64,000 nt of DNA from Lycocorax pyrrhopterus obiensis. Lineage: Eukaryota; Chordata; Aves; Passeriformes; Paradisaeidae. The notes beneath the pieces were generated by a model. It was not told the DNA's origin and did no database searches. It saw nothing but the letters and a program-made list of their open reading frames with translations. This document shows positions 14,601 to 28,535 of the stretch, one piece after another. The position numbers and the translations under genes were made by a program. The stretch spans positions 33,726,268 through 33,790,267 of the forward strand of contig JACSVZ010000009.1 in NCBI GenBank assembly GCA_014706295.1, in the 5' to 3' direction. How positions within the stretch are numbered: the stretch's first letter is position 1; every line of letters begins with the position of its first letter.

Positions 14601-16479
14601 TGTCTCCCTCCAGGGTGAGGTTGTTGCTCTGGATGTGCTGTGGGGTTGTGCTGCCTCCCACGGCAGCCTCAGCCACCCCCATGGTCCCCTGGTCCCTGTG
14701 CTCCTTGGGTGATGTCCCACACTGCTTCAATGCATGGAAAAAGCTTCTCTCTCTAGTTCCTTAAAGCCCAACCTTACCTTCTTCCATATGCCATTTTAAG
14801 GCGATAGCCCTGCTGGTATTAGTCTGGCAATTCAGGAGACGCCTGGTTTTGTTCTTTTCATGATGTCCTCTCCCGTATATCCCCTCTTTGCCTGTTTTTC
14901 TCTTGGCAAAGGCTGCTGTGGTCTTGCCATTCTTCCTAAAAAAGTGTTAATAGTTCTTTATTTCAGTGTTGTTTTTATTGATGGCTTAGCTGGTCTTGTC
15001 CATGTCTTGAAGTACCACAAGTACAGGGTCCTTTCCCCCACTCCATGTGTGGTTCTTCAGCTGTTGGTTCCTCTTTCTGCCCCCCATCTTCCTTCATTTG
15101 CCATAAAGCTAAATATGGCCAATTGATGACCCTCATCGGTTACCTGGCATGGCATTTCCCACTTTTTTGTGATGAATCCAGGAATGTCATATGGAGTTAA
15201 ACCAAGCACCTTATTTACCACTGGCGTAGGGCTGGCTGTAGGAACACACCAAGGAGGGGCTGGAAAGGGCAGGCAGCAGTATTGTTTATACAAGTGAGTA
15301 ATTACCCAGAGTGGGGCAGTTTAGCAGCTCCTGACTTTGCTTTGTGTGTCACTCAGGTAAGGGTGAGGTGGAAAAAGGGGAGGTAGCTGAGTATTATGCC
15401 TCTCATGTGAATTTCTCTGTGCACCTTCCAGCTCTGACAGAAGCAATAACCTCACTGAACTCGTCACTGACAGCAGGAATGTGTAGGACTGGCTAAAGTA
15501 GGGACTGGAGCGCTAAGCATGACAAGGAAAGGATGAATGGGAATGGTTTAGCTTCTAGAGTAGGATAAGTTGGAGGTTAAAGAAAAATTGGGGAAAAAAA
15601 GACACTGCAGAGTTATTCCTATTAATCTTTAAAGCTGGGAGGCTGACATCCTTACATAGTCAGTGGAAGGAGGTGAGTGCCTATAACATGCCTTAACTAG
15701 AAGCCTAAATTAGAGGGTTTTAATGCCACCTGTTTTATTGTTGTGATTCATTATCTTATTAATGCATTTTTAAAGTGAAAAGAAGTGTCAGACGTCAAGA
15801 AGGATAAAGGGTAGGTGGAGAGTCTGAACATCTGGTAAATGTTCTGTTCTGTTCATTTTAATAATAATTTTGGGTGTTTTTTCCCTTCATCTTTCATTAT
15901 TTTTAGGTAAATGAGATTGTAGCTTAGCATGAAACTGGTTTTGGAAATAAATTTGATGGCATGCTCCTTCTCTTGCAGAGGTGGTTTGATCTCTGTAACG
16001 CAGTTTCTTGCATAAATGCATGAACCTTTTTAGGTAAGTTTATTGCTTGTTAAAGATGTGTCCTCAAGTGTAGATTACTGCTTTAAAGGGTTTGTCCGTG
16101 TCTGCGGCCAAAACCATTTTTTTGAGCTGTTTAATTCTGGTTTGTTTAAGAAGTACAGTGCTGCCTTTACTGGCCACATATCTTAATTTTAAGAAGAGCT
16201 GCTGAATTTTCTTGTATTTTTGCATTACTGAACCTCTGGAATTTTGGCAGGGGGATACACCTGGCAGAAAAATCTGCACACCCAAACACAGCTCTCATTT
16301 GTTGGCAACTTACAAAACTTCGCAAACGCAGTAAGCGTTTAATAGGTCTGAATTCATTTTTCATAGAAAGCCAGCAGGAAATAGAAAAATCCTCACAGAG
16401 GCATCCAAATACAGCTTGACCATTTTCTTCTGTGTTCAAATATGTCACAGTGAGGCCTGGGAAGTGAGTGCCTTCCATT

Positions 16480-16770
16480 AGTGCGGCGCTGCAGCTCAGG
16501 TGCCTCAGTGGTGGCTGCCCCCGATATCATCGTCCTGGACCTGCAGCAGTCGGTTGTCCTCTGGTGCGTCTCTCCCAAACCGTCCTCTCTTCCCTGAACT
16601 TTAAAATCCTGTCAAGCTCATAAATGCCTTTCCCATTCCTTTTCCTCTCGGAGGGCTAAGCTCCTGGCTGACATGCTGATGGATTTGATAAGGAGATGCT
16701 GACGGAGCACGTTTCTGACAGCCGTTCTGGCGCCCGACCAATTAGCGGCGCTTACGGTGGGTGTCTCCTG
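16480..16770. promoter_or_regulatory. CpG-enriched patch in the large intron
   Basis: About 18 CpGs by eye, clustered at both ends (gtgcggcgctgc; ggcgcccgacc; agcggcgcttacgg), with no repeat signature. It may be regulatory; this is inference only. Confidence 0.3.
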
Positions 16771-19700
16771 GACAGCTGCACAGGCAGGAGTCCACTCAGG
16801 ATGATGAGTTAGCGGTTACTAAACAAATGATGCCTCACTTGAGTTGGTAATTACTGGCTCCTTCGGTTCCCACAGTGAAAATCGAGATCAAAGTGGGTTT
16901 TAGCCCTTGTGCCAGTTTTGGAACTGCTTCCTTCAGCCTCTGAAGTTACAACACTCGGAGTGTGTTAATGATGTGCTGTATGTGAGTATCTAGAGAGGGT
17001 TTATGGACCCACCAGCCTTCAGCTGTAAGCTCTGTTCTCGTGGGGATGTATTGCTGATGGTGGGTGTGCTCCTGTTCACAGGCAGAATGGGAAAAGAGGT
17101 GTGAACCACAACAAGGAGCAGAATAATGAACAGAATCCAGTGGCGTGGTGATGGTCACTTAAACTGTTCAAACAGGAGCTCAAGTAATCGTGAGTGGTCA
17201 CCCAAATTCAAAGCTACGTTTACTGAAACTGGGGCTAGAACATTTTATCCCTGAAGAGCATCTCAAAACTCGTTCTGAATGAACATTGAGGTGTAAGTTG
17301 AAATGATTCTTTCGACCTCGGTAATTCTTGTACTTTCTGGAAATTGTACTGACACTTGAAACATCAAAACAGCCAGGAGGTTTTTCAGCTCTGATTTCAG
17401 AGGGGTTTTATGCTGAATATTAAGGAGAAAGGAGCTATGCACAGTAAAAAAAAAAAAAATCCTAGGTAACTTGATGAAAGCCCTGTAAATAACTGTTTGA
17501 AAATAAGACATTGTCATACTGGAACTAATACTGCTATTGAACTAGTTGGAAAGTTACATTGACATTATTCAAGAATGTTTTATCTCTAGTACTTGTGATT
17601 CTAAGCTGTGCATTTATTAGATGTTGCCATTGGGAAAATGGACACCTATTATATATTATTCTAAGAAGGGGCAGTCATCTGGGATTCAGCACATGGCTGA
17701 GCAAAGGAAGCAGAGAGAAAATTAATTTTCATAGGGAAAGTTGGGCAGAAGCTGAAAAAGAAAAAAAAAAAAACATTAGAGAGGTGGCTGAGTAGAATAA
17801 GATAATCTAAAGACCAAAGATCACCTGTTGAACCAAATAAATAATTCAGGTAGACCCTTGGTGCCCAGGGATCCTGGGCTGAATTGGAAACTGAGCTCTC
17901 CCAGTCCTTGCCTGCTGTTATGATTCGATACCTGACAGCTCCACTGCCCTGTGCCAGAGGCTGGGAACTCCCCCAGCTGATCTTGGCAGGCTCTGTCAGT
18001 GGCTTGTGTTGTCCTGAAATAGCCATAATTTCCCTGCCCTGCATTATGATGTCTGCTCTCAGAAATTACCTCCCAATGAACTGAGGGCCAGCTCACCGAC
18101 CTGCTTCTCCTGCAGGAGCTTCCATGCCCTACATATACAAGGATGAATGTTTTAAATAAAGATTTAACGTGAATAAAGTACCCCTCAGCCAGCTGACCTG
18201 CCTGATGTGGGAGCCCAGGCAGGATGACGGTGTTTTGGGCTTAAAGGTGTCTGCAGGGTGAAGTCCCATTGACACTTAGATTCCCAGTGCTTGCTCTGAA
18301 AGTATGATTTAAGATTTTGAGGTGATTTATAGCCTCACATTTTCTTGATGTTCATATTAAATAGTCATCATCTCTGCAGACAAATGTGCTGCAGCCTAAG
18401 GAGAGCTAGGTCAGGCAGCAGAGGTTAGTCCTTGGCTTTCTTATGACTTCTAGGAAAGCTTGGACATTCCCTTGCCTCCAGGTTTCTGAAATCCAGCGCT
18501 GAGATGAATCTTAAAAGTTGGCAAACCAAATGATTCTGGAAAACCATCCCAATTGCAATAAATGCTTTTGGATTATTGTCCCTAATGGTCTATTGAAAAA
18601 GGAACAGGTGAAGGAAAGAATGAACACATGAGAGCATTTTCAGAAAGAGGAAATCACAGAGGGAGCCCCTGGCCATTTTTCAGGCTCTATCACATAATCA
18701 GAAGCATTCAAAACCAGGAAGTGTTGGAGGGAGATAAGGAACATGTACATGAGGGCAGTGAGGTCATGGGTAATAATCTGCAAGAACCTGAGAGAAGCCG
18801 AGCAGTGTAATCTCTTTAGGTTTATCTCAGAGAAGAGTAAAAACATTTATGCAATACTGAGATACACAATTCCAGTTTGTGGGAGGATGCAGATAAAAGC
18901 AGCGCAGAGCATCTTAGGAGCCAGTGCAGCCTAATTAAGAGAAAATACTGAACGTAGTCCCCTAAGACTCTGCTCAGTGGTTCTTTGCTAAGGCAGCAGA
19001 GTTCAGTGTAAACAAGTTAAATATGCTGATATGGAACTGAATTGCGTAATAAACATAGATAGAGAGCTTTCCTTCCCTCTTAATGCCTGGGAAGAGCACA
19101 GTAAATGGGCCAAGAAGCCAGGGGAGAGCAAGCAGTGTGATGTTTGAATGGTACGTTCCCCTTTTCCACCAAAGTCTGGATTCAGCCTGTGTGTGCTTAA
19201 GCTAAAAGCTTCAAGGGCTTGTGTGGGCTGGGGCCATCCAGCCCCCTGTGCTGCCCAGGCTGCTTCTGAATGGGAGTTTGGGCTGTGCTTAACACAGCTG
19301 TGTCATCCCATGGCTGGGGGAGGGGGAAGGGCAAATACTGGCGTGAAAAGGCGTCTGGGGCTGAGCGGTGTCCGTAGGCATTCACAGCAGTTCCCAAACA
19401 CATAAAGGGTGTAAATATCAAGGAAAGACACCAGTTATGCAATGTAGTGCCCAGGGGTCTAGTGAGGTTAATGGGGTGGAATTAAAAGAGTGGAGATAGA
19501 GGCTGACTGTAAGGAAAAGTCTTCCTAGCTAATCAACCAATGCCACAGTGCCCTTTTCAGAGGGAAAGAGCCGTTGACACAGGACCAAACTAAGTCTTCC
19601 TATGAGAATTTCTCAAGTTTGTTAGGCTGTACCAGAGGCCTGGGCGTGGATTCCTGCTGTGTGTAATTCTGCTGATGGAGTGAGCTATGGAGAAGATGAA

Positions 19701-21674
19701 TAACCACGTTCATGGTCCTGTTATTTCTTCCGTATCGGAGCAGCGCTCGCCTCTCTGCTGCCGTGCCAGCCTGATGGAGAACACGACCTCACTGGAGATG
19801 TGCTTGCATCCCCTGTCTGCTATTGCTGTGTCTGCACTTCTGACGTGCTTGTGGTGCAATGAAAACAAAGAAAACAATCCAAAAGAGACAATATAGCAGA
19901 AAAAAAGTTGAATGCCTAGTATCACATTGCTTTGGGAAAAAACAAGGTAGGCTCCTGGAAGCATTCAGTCTGAGGGCATAATTCCCAAGAAAAGCATGCA
20001 TTCTTATCATTAGAATTGTTGAAAATGTTGCTTGCTGTAAGTAGATGTGCTCTGAAGAAGTTTGCACATAAACTGTACCGAGCAAAGATAATCTTGCCTC
20101 ACTGTATCCTGGTTTGTTCTCTGTTTTGGAGCTGCCCTTGTATACACCATCAGGGGCCTCCTTCAGTACTTCACCTAATTTTCTTTAAGCCTCCCATAAT
20201 TGTTTCCCGAGGAAAGGTGTATTTTACCCACTGTGGCGTCTCACCTCATCCCCAGGAGGTCTTGAAAGCATAGCCATTACAATAGAGTCTGTTATCAGCA
20301 TTTTCTCTGCCCCGGCCCTCCCCACTGGTGGTGTGTCTTGGTGATTCCAGGAATGCAAAAAGCACCAAGACTGTAATCTTTGGAAAGCATCAAAGTGAGT
20401 TTTCCAGTAGTCAGGGAGGAGTGTTGAGTTGCCTTTCTCTCAGGTGAGTGCTGGGGTCCCTCATGCTCTTGTGCACATGCCAACACCTCTGAGTTGCTGC
20501 TGGTTTTGCAGCCGGTGTAGGGGGCTGCAGCAACAGTGCTGGGTGGCTCCGATGGTGTTCCCCACTGGAGAGATGGGATTTGTTCCTGATTTTAGGTGGA
20601 AATCCCAAGTGCCAGCAATAGGGATTTCTCTGATGTCTTCTGCTTGTGTGAAACCATGCAGCTCCTGCCCAGTGTGTCATTAGGCTTTTCCCTTTAGTTG
20701 CTTTGGTTTCACTCTGCAGTGCTCAGGTGCAGCCATAATCGTTTTGTTTGGATGAGTGAGGAAAATAAATCCTTTTTCCTTTTGTGTGGGGAATCTGATG
20801 CCAGAAGTACTTACAAAGGGCCCTCTGGCTGGCAGTGCACCACAGCTACCTGCTCGCATTCCTTGTGTTTAACAGGAGCACATCCTGCTCCAGAGACCTC
20901 TGTCCAGCACTTGAGGAAGCCAGGCAGGAACAGAGAGGCATAAATTTTGTGGTTTGGATTGTTTATTTTGAATATCTTGTTTTGCTGACCATCACAGTGA
21001 GAAATATGGTTTGGTTTTGTTGGTGTCCAGCAGTTGCCTGAGTTAGAAAGTCAGGCATTGTCCTTGAGAAGCATCTTTCATTGTATTTAGAAGGGGAAAA
21101 TGCTGCCTCAGGTTTCTGTTTTCCTCAAAATTGTAATGTCTTTTGTTTTTATTAAGAAAAATATTTCCATGTCTAAACATGCACAAGCACAAATAACAGT
21201 TGATTACTTTTTTTTCATTTGCATGGTGCAAAAGAAGGAATTTGTTTGGCACTTTTTCTTCTCTGACAATTTTTTTTTATATGATAGAAGGTAACAGAAG
21301 GCAGCTCAATTGTTCTATTAGATAATCTGGAAAAAAACCCCAAAACAACCAAAAAAATCCAACCTAAACTATTATTTATTCCAAATGCAGTGGTTTTTTC
21401 AGTGATCTCTACCAGGCTGTATTTCTCTATACCCATCTGAAGCAATGTGCTCTATGCTGGTCCTTCATAGTCTAGACTTGTCAGCATTTGGCAATTAAAA
21501 ATGTAATTTGCAAAAACTGTCTGATGTCCCAATAATAAACACTGAGAGGAATTTACTGCTATGCTCAAGTATTTTTAAATGGCTCTTCGAGTGAGCAGTT
21601 CCTTTCCTTGCTGTGTGGTGTTCATGTCTAAGTGTAAATGAGAAGGCAGTGAAATGTGGCTTGTTCCATGTCCC

Positions 21675-21960
21675 AGTATTTGAAGCTACAAAGAAGATGG
21701 AGGCCCCCTTTTTGCAAGGAGTTCTGTGGAAAAGGCAACAGGTAAAAAAAACATTACTTCTTCCAGCTGGACACATGGAAATTTTTTCACAGTGAGAACA
21801 ATCCATTGGAATAATCCAGGGAGGTGGTGGTTTCCCCAGTGCTGGACACTTTTGTGATGCTGGGCTACATTGTCTAGACTGCACTTTTGCCATGAAAAGT
21901 TGGACCAGGTGATCCCTGAGGTCCCATACGACCTCGTATTGTCTGATTCTATGGTTCTTT
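21675..21960 (+). mobile_element. CR1 LINE, 3' end fragment
   Basis: This 5'-truncated CR1 copy is in plus orientation. Recognisable pieces in order are the tggaaattttttcacagtga block, gggaggtggtggtttcccca, the ccatgaaaagttggaccagg segment, gatccctgaggtccc, and the terminal tgattctatggttct tail. The order and spacing match the avian CR1 3' end. No target-site duplication is expected for CR1. Confidence 0.85.
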
Positions 21961-23342
21961 AAAATCTGTGTGTCTGGACACACACACTGGTGTGCAGCTG
22001 CACTGGGAGAGGCTTTGGTACAAACCGAATGGAGCTTGATTCTAACACCTGCATTGCTTGCTGGAAGCAAAGATTTCCAAAGGTGGCTTTGTAAATTAAG
22101 CTGAAAATAACCACACAAGTGTTGCCAATGGAGAAAACGATGGCACTGAGGTCACTGTCAAACTGTCAGTAGATATACAGGTGTTAGCCTTTTAAATGTT
22201 GCTGCTTTTCCAGCTCTTCTGTCTATTGCATGTGTCTCACATGATCAGAAGCTGTTACAGGACTTGCCAAACCACAAAGAGATGACCCAAGTCAAGCCCA
22301 GCAGGGTTCCATGTATTCCCTGTTGCGAATAACTTTGTCATTGCTTCTCTGTGCGCCTCTGTCCTGCCTCACACATATTTTGCTTTGTGTTATACTTTGT
22401 CAAGCCTTTATAAAACACAGTGAGCCTCTTCCTCTAGTGTTTTCCTTTGTCTTTTCTTTGCCTTTATCCTTCACTGTGTCACTGCCAGTATTCCTTGTTA
22501 CCGTATTTCTCCTCTTATTCTTGTTTCCCCTGCAATGCACTTCTGCACAGTGAATATTTGCCCTTCTTTGCCAGTTGTTCTCTCTCAGTTTTCTTTCTTT
22601 TCACTTCCCTGTCAATCAGCTCCTGTTTATTCCTAGTGATATCCATGCATACATGCATATATTTGTCCATGTGCCAGGTACTACGCACTGACCTGCAGGA
22701 AGATCAGAGATGCATTGCTAAGCAGGAGGTCTTACTAATAAAAACCAGCAGGAGCAGCTGTCTCAGAAGCAAACCAAAGATCTGGAAGCTTCTATCCAGA
22801 GACGGGAGACTCCAACTTGCATTTCCAAGTATTCCATCTATTTCACCCACCCTGGAGTTACAGTTGAGAAATGGCAGAATTCATTGATGAATAGATGCAG
22901 GCCAGGGAGTGTTTGCTTTATTTAAATAATTGCTTTTTTTTGTGTTCCTGCTCCATCCCGATGCCATTGGTGCCATCGTGACCTAGCTAAAAATTGTATT
23001 CTCCCGCTGAATTCCAGCTCCTGTCTTGCTTAAAATTTAGTAGCTAGAGCTGATGCAGTAAATAAAATATTGTCATCTTTTGGGGATCAACATTTATGGG
23101 ATGATACACGAACTGGCTGAACTCCAGTGTGCCTCTGATCTATAATGTAGAACTGTGGTTTTTTGAGAGCCTCTCAAAACGTGCGTGAAATCCACGCAAG
23201 AATCCCTTCAACTTCAATGTGCAATTTATATTTAAAGTATGTAGTGTGCCTTAGTAAATGTGGTGCTCACTGGATGATTAATACATGATTTAGAAGTCTT
23301 CGGTGGAGTTCCTCATTTAGAGATCCTAAGACCAGAGGTACA

Positions 23343-23372
23343 TGATGATGATGGTGATGGTGATGATGATGG

Positions 23373-23416
<44 letters not shown>
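23343..23416 (+). repeat. (GAT)n / (ATG)n microsatellite
   Basis: A run of GAT/GGT triplets becomes pure GAT toward its 3' half, about 74 bases in all. It gives a poly-His open frame on the minus strand and poly-Met on the plus strand. Both are artefacts of the repeat. Confidence 0.97.
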
Positions 23417-24880
23417 GGGGTCTGCTTTGACCTCTTGTACAGGATAAGCTCCTTGTCTGCAGTCAAATCCCTGTCTAGTTGGGGAGGTTTGTGGAAAGGC
23501 ACACTCTTTGGCTGGAGGAGGTATAACCCTGGATAAACTGATCCAGTAGTTGATTTCCTTCATACTTAAAAAGTTCCCTCTTTTTTCGTAATTTTAGTTG
23601 AAATTGTCTAACTACATCTCTCAGCCTTGGGAACGTACATCTTTACCTGCTAGCTTAAAAAAAGGTCTTCTAAGAGAAATTCTCTCTGTATGTTCTCAAA
23701 AATAATTGAATTTCCTTTTTCCCGTCTCTCATCTGAACCAAAGTAGGTTTCTTCATTTTGTTACTTTTAGGCAAGTGTTTCAGACTTTGTATTATTTTCC
23801 TGGGTTTCCTTTAACTGCTCTGTCATTACCAATGGTACTTTCACAATGAGGAGCTGGGACTGTAGGCAGTGTTACAACAGCAGTGTTGTTAATATTTAAT
23901 AGAATGGCAATTCCTCCCCCCTGTTCCTCTATGAGGTATAAGAGAGCCCCTGGTTTCCAAAATGGAGTCTGGCAATCTGTGATTTATTCAAGGCAGCAGT
24001 GAATAAGCCAGCACGGAGCTCAGTGATGCTGCAGATAGATGGTTTCAAGCTGCTGGAAGATCTCTTTAAAGCTCTCTCAGGTGTCTTTTTGCTACTCTGC
24101 ATCTGGTGTGATACAGCAGAATTATTTCTTTTTATGGCTCAGCATTGCTATTTTATCTGACAGTGATACCGTGCTTTGTTGACAGACCTGCCATCATATA
24201 GATGGTAACTAATTATATTGGTGTTTTAAATGTTTGCCTGTAAAGCAACAGAGGAAATGCCACCACTCACCTTGGCAATTTGATTCTGGTCTTTACAGTG
24301 TTACTGTCATCAGTTGTTCCCCAGTTGGTTCAAATCCTTCGGCTTTCTCATGAAGTTGGGTACCTGAGTCTGGATATGCTTCCTGAGATGAATCCGCGCC
24401 ACAGCTGAAGTGGTACCTCAGTGTTTTACAGATTCTGCATTTGTCTCATCGTTTTACTATACTATTGAATCACATTCTCTTTATGGTTCTGTGCAATTTC
24501 TGGATCCAGGACAGTGGTACCACTGAGGGGCTGTTTGTTTCTCATCCTGTGTTCTCGCTGTTCTGGTCAGTCTCTGCTCACTGCAGTTCTGTACCTCTCT
24601 TTCAACCTATTTTTTTCATTCCATGTCACCAATTCATAAAGCACATCTTGAATTCTCTTCCTGTCCTCCAGTTTCCTCACTGTCCCTCTCACCTTGGCAG
24701 CATCTACAGGGTCAGTAAGAATCATTTTCAGTCCATCAGCCCCAAATTAATGAAAACAAGGAGTATGACTGGATACAAAACATAAAGCTCTGCCGAGCCA
24801 TGTGTGTGGTTTCTTGCCAGTTTCACACTTTACTATTCAGAATGTGATTTTCCAGCACTGTACTGCAGAGTATTAGATTA

Positions 24881-25130
24881 ATCCAAGCCATATTTCCTTA
24901 GCCTGAAGGTGTGTGAAAGGCTTACTAAGGTCGACATTATACCTGCCATTTCATCCCTATCCACAGCTTCTCTTATCCTGTTACTGAAGAACATCAGAAT
25001 GATTTCACACAGTTTGTTCTTGACAAACACATGCTGCCTGCTACTCATCTCCTTGTTATTTTCTGCTGCGTATAGATGATGGCTGTAGGAAAATATTTTC
25101 CCAAGAATAAAAGTTTGTATGACTCCTGTG
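24881..25130 (-). mobile_element. Decayed CR1 reverse-transcriptase fragment
   Basis: The minus strand keeps an open frame here that still resembles CR1 RT. An SSRQHVFVKNKLC segment corresponds to the QHGFTKGKSC region. It is followed by REAVDRDEMAGIM, near the LVDEG-AVD-VYLDF region, and the fragment ends RLRKYGLD, matching the family's KL-KYGLD motif. The catalytic YLDF core is degraded and a short deletion precedes RLRKYGLD. A stop follows at 24878-24880. The fragment may extend further on both sides. Confidence 0.55.
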
Positions 25131-26100
25131 CAAGTCACTGTTTTCCTGTTTCTTCCTCCAGCTCTCTTGCATTGCATCTTCTGAAGGGTGCTGGGCATCT
25201 TGTCCTTGTCATCCCTAGATAACCCCATTGACACAGAAGTTATTTCAAGTGTCTCTTCAAGTTTGCCCTCCTTGTTGGCCAAACTTTCTGAGTCAGTGCC
25301 TATCATAAAAAGTTCCTCTCATCTTTCTTTGTCTTCACCCTGTTGGTGATCTTCTGTTTCCTGCCATTCCCTCTATTGTAAATAGACTATTTTTTAGTGT
25401 TGGGCTTTCTCTGTGTGTGGCTCCTGTGATAGGTAATGGTGTTTCCCCTCATTTCTTTGACTCTTCACTTCCTTTCAGATCTACTGTTCAACATCAGTTT
25501 CTTGTCTCTGCTTTGTTCATTTTCCTTACTTTCTCTTCAACTATGGGCCGAGTGAATACTTTCTTTTAGACCATTCGCGTGATCTTTAAATTACTGTGTC
25601 CTCTAATTTATATCACATGCTGTTTGCTGTGTTGCATAATTTAATTCTCTAAAAAGTTTCATGTAGAGTCGTTCATGTGTACAACACACTGCAAAGCACA
25701 GCTGGGTTGTGTAGTCTCCATAAGCATTTGCTTTCTATTTCCTCCTTTTACTTACTGTTTTGGGAAACAGCCTTTTCCACTCCATTATTTCCAGAATCAT
25801 GGATGCGTGAAGGTGGTGCTCCAGGGAATGGCAGAGGTGTGAGAACTGCTGAATCACTCGTGCCCTGCCATACCCATCCTGAATGGTGGTACAGAGCAGG
25901 ACTTGGTGCCCTGGTGGTGCTTCTTACAGGGCACAGTACCCTGTGGTATGTGAACAAATGAGGAGTTCAGTGTTCTGGTAGGGTTCCAGTAGTCAGACAC
26001 TCATAAACTCCTTCAAACCAAGAAAATACAGCTATATGCTAGATGCTGATGTTTGCAGAGCACGGGCAGTGTGTGCATGAAGAATTATTCTATTGTTCCC

Positions 26101-26190
26101 TCACAGAATAATAGAATGTTTTGGCTTGTAAGGGACCTTAAATATTATCTAGTCCAACCCCCCCTGCACACCCCTAGGGATGTGTTCCTT
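26101..26190 (-). mobile_element. CR1 LINE, short 3' end fragment
   Basis: The plus strand shows the reverse complement of a CR1 3' terminus: cacagaataatagaatg, then ttggcttgtaagggacctta, then ctagtccaaccccccctgc. The fragment is severely 5'-truncated, about 90 bases. Confidence 0.85.
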
Positions 26191-27869
26191 GTCAGATTTA
26201 TTCAAAAAACCATCTATTTGGTTTTTGTATAGCTTCTCATTAATCAGCAATATATAGGCAGTATTGATGTCCATTTAAAATAAATACATACTGCAGCAAA
26301 AATTCACCATGATCAATACTTTTTTTCCCTAAATTTTAGTGAAGCACCTATAAATGTTCAGATGTTTCTTGCTTGCTGCAGCACATCCCAGAGGAATTCA
26401 GGAGAAGTCTTTGCATTGATTCGTGGGGATTTGTGCAGGTCCATGTCGAGCATTTAACCTCAAACTACATGTCAGTGATAGAAATGTAGGAATCTGAAAA
26501 TACATATTCCCTGAAAGAAAGGAACAGAAGCATAGAAGAAAGATACCCAGAACTACAGGGCATCAGCTACCCCACAAGGTAGTGACTGGCAAGCACTTCT
26601 CTCTTATCTTTTGGCTTGGGGACAGTGTATGTGCACTCTGATGTTTGAAGTAGGTTGGGTAGAATTTAACTTCTGGCTCAAGGGAGCTTTTAGTTTATTA
26701 AATATGGATGTTCTTTCAGGTAGAAGCATGGTTTCTCTCTGCAGCACATCACTTTCCTTGAACATATGCATTTGGGGAAGAAAACTCGGCTTTTGTGTGC
26801 CTAAATCTTTTCTGTCTGGATCCACCTGCAAGAAATAGCAATAAAAACTGTCAGATTGTAACAATTGCAGGATTTTTAAGTGTGCAGTGGTGTGGTTATA
26901 GCTCCCTTCACATTTGTGTGCCTGGTCCTGAGGCTGGGCTCTGTGCAGCACTGCTGCCTTTGCCTCAGCTGTAATTACAGGGAGGAAATCACGGGAGTTA
27001 ATGCCGTGTCTAAACGCGGTACTAACGTCTGCCTGTCCTGGCAGCAAGACAGCTCCCACAAACAGGCCTTGCAACAGGCTGTCACATACCCTGCCTGCTG
27101 CACTATCTCGCTCTTCTAGGAAAATTTTTCCAGCTCCACTTGCTAATCAGGCTGTGGGTGATCTCTCCGAGCTCTGAAGCTGTGGGATCTATCACTCATC
27201 CATCAGCGCCTGCCCCGCTCTCCCTGCGAGCATCCATTTCTGTCTGGATGCTGCTGAGGAGGAATGAGACCTGCTGCTGAGCAGGCTGGGGGGAGAGCCA
27301 CAGTCTCATCCTAATGAAACAATCGGGTTGTGGGCTGGTTTGCATTTCTCTTCCTGCTCTTGCAGGAACATAAACTGGGCTGTTTCTTGCTGTGGCTGCG
27401 GGAAGCCTCAGGAGCAGTTTGCAGTTCTCTCTGCTTCCCAGCCTTTGGTGTAGCCTCATAGAAGAGTGTTTCAAAAAACATAACTTTCAACTGCCTGACA
27501 CTTCCCAGTCTCTTCTATCTCTTGTCTATAGTGCTATCAATCAAATTGTTCTTGTCAGTTAACTGGTTTTAAATCTCGTGTGGAAAAAATTGTCAGTTCA
27601 AGATCATACTATGGTAAGGACAGATGTAACTGCTCTTGTCGCGTTAATTCATTCTTGCTTAAGACATGAAAATAAACTGATAGAATATCAATTTGAAGCT
27701 CTTAGACCTTGAAATGATTTAAAATCTCCTAAAAGAAAGGCTGGGGCTGAGCTTTGTCTCCGAGGCATCATTTTTAACTTAGCAGGAAGCTCTGATGGTC
27801 TTTTCTTTAAATTGCCTATTGTCCAGATGCCTACAAAGAAAGTGCTTCTGTGGGACTGTTTGTGTTTAG

Positions 27870-28240
27870 TGACGGCGTTCATTTCATTTCATGTGACAGA
27901 TGACTTGGCTTCCGGATCGAGTAATTACTTGCTCACATCCCGCCGGGGCAGGTTTCTGACCTGCTGGAGCACCGTGATTGGGGCTGGGAGCGCCGGCTGG
28001 CTGGGCAGGGAAGCGCGGTGGTGGCCGTGACAGGCTCCAGAGCCCCGTGTCCCCCGGCCAGGGTGGCTCCTGGCACACCTCTGTGGGGGCTTCGCTGGGT
28101 GTTTCAGTCAGGTGAGAGGAGGGGGAGATGCAGGCTTCACTGATGGCAGAGCCACCCAATTAGGATTGAAATGTCCGAAAGCCTTTCCGGTCTGTTACGA
28201 CTGATATTCCGTAGCTGGGGCGTGTCTTACCAGATTTCAG
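27870..28240. promoter_or_regulatory. CpG-enriched patch in the large intron
   Basis: About 20 CpGs by eye across a GC-rich stretch, including cccgccggggc, gagcgccggc and aagcgcgg, flanked by AT-rich DNA. No repeat was recognised. It could be an intronic promoter or enhancer; the evidence is composition only. Confidence 0.3.
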
Positions 28241-28505
28241 GTTCATAGATTTTCATCGATTTTTAAAAATTTTTTTATTATCCTAAACTTTGATTGTGAG
28301 ACACAGTGAGGCTCTCCAGAGGATTGCTGAATGAATCCTGCTGAATGAACTCTGCTTTGTTCTTCAGCATAGTAGTGCTTTTCATTCGCTCACAAAGAAA
28401 TGCCTGATTTCCACTTGAGGTAATTTTTTTTTTAAAGATGGGGAAATCGAAGGATTGAATGCAACATTACATTGTGGCAATTTTATTTTAAGCAGATTTT
28501 CTGGC

Positions 28506-28535
28506 TTTTTTTCTTTCTTTCTTTCTTTTTTTTTC
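28506..28535 (+). repeat. T-rich (TTTC)n stretch
   Basis: About four to five tttc units lie between T runs. Confidence 0.9.

Noticed and set aside
21495..22118. Minus-strand open frame of 207 codons
   Set aside because: It runs antisense through the CR1 3' end at 21675-21960 and has no domain.
23267..23563. Poly-His (minus) and poly-Met (plus) open frames
   Set aside because: Translation of the (GAT)n microsatellite.
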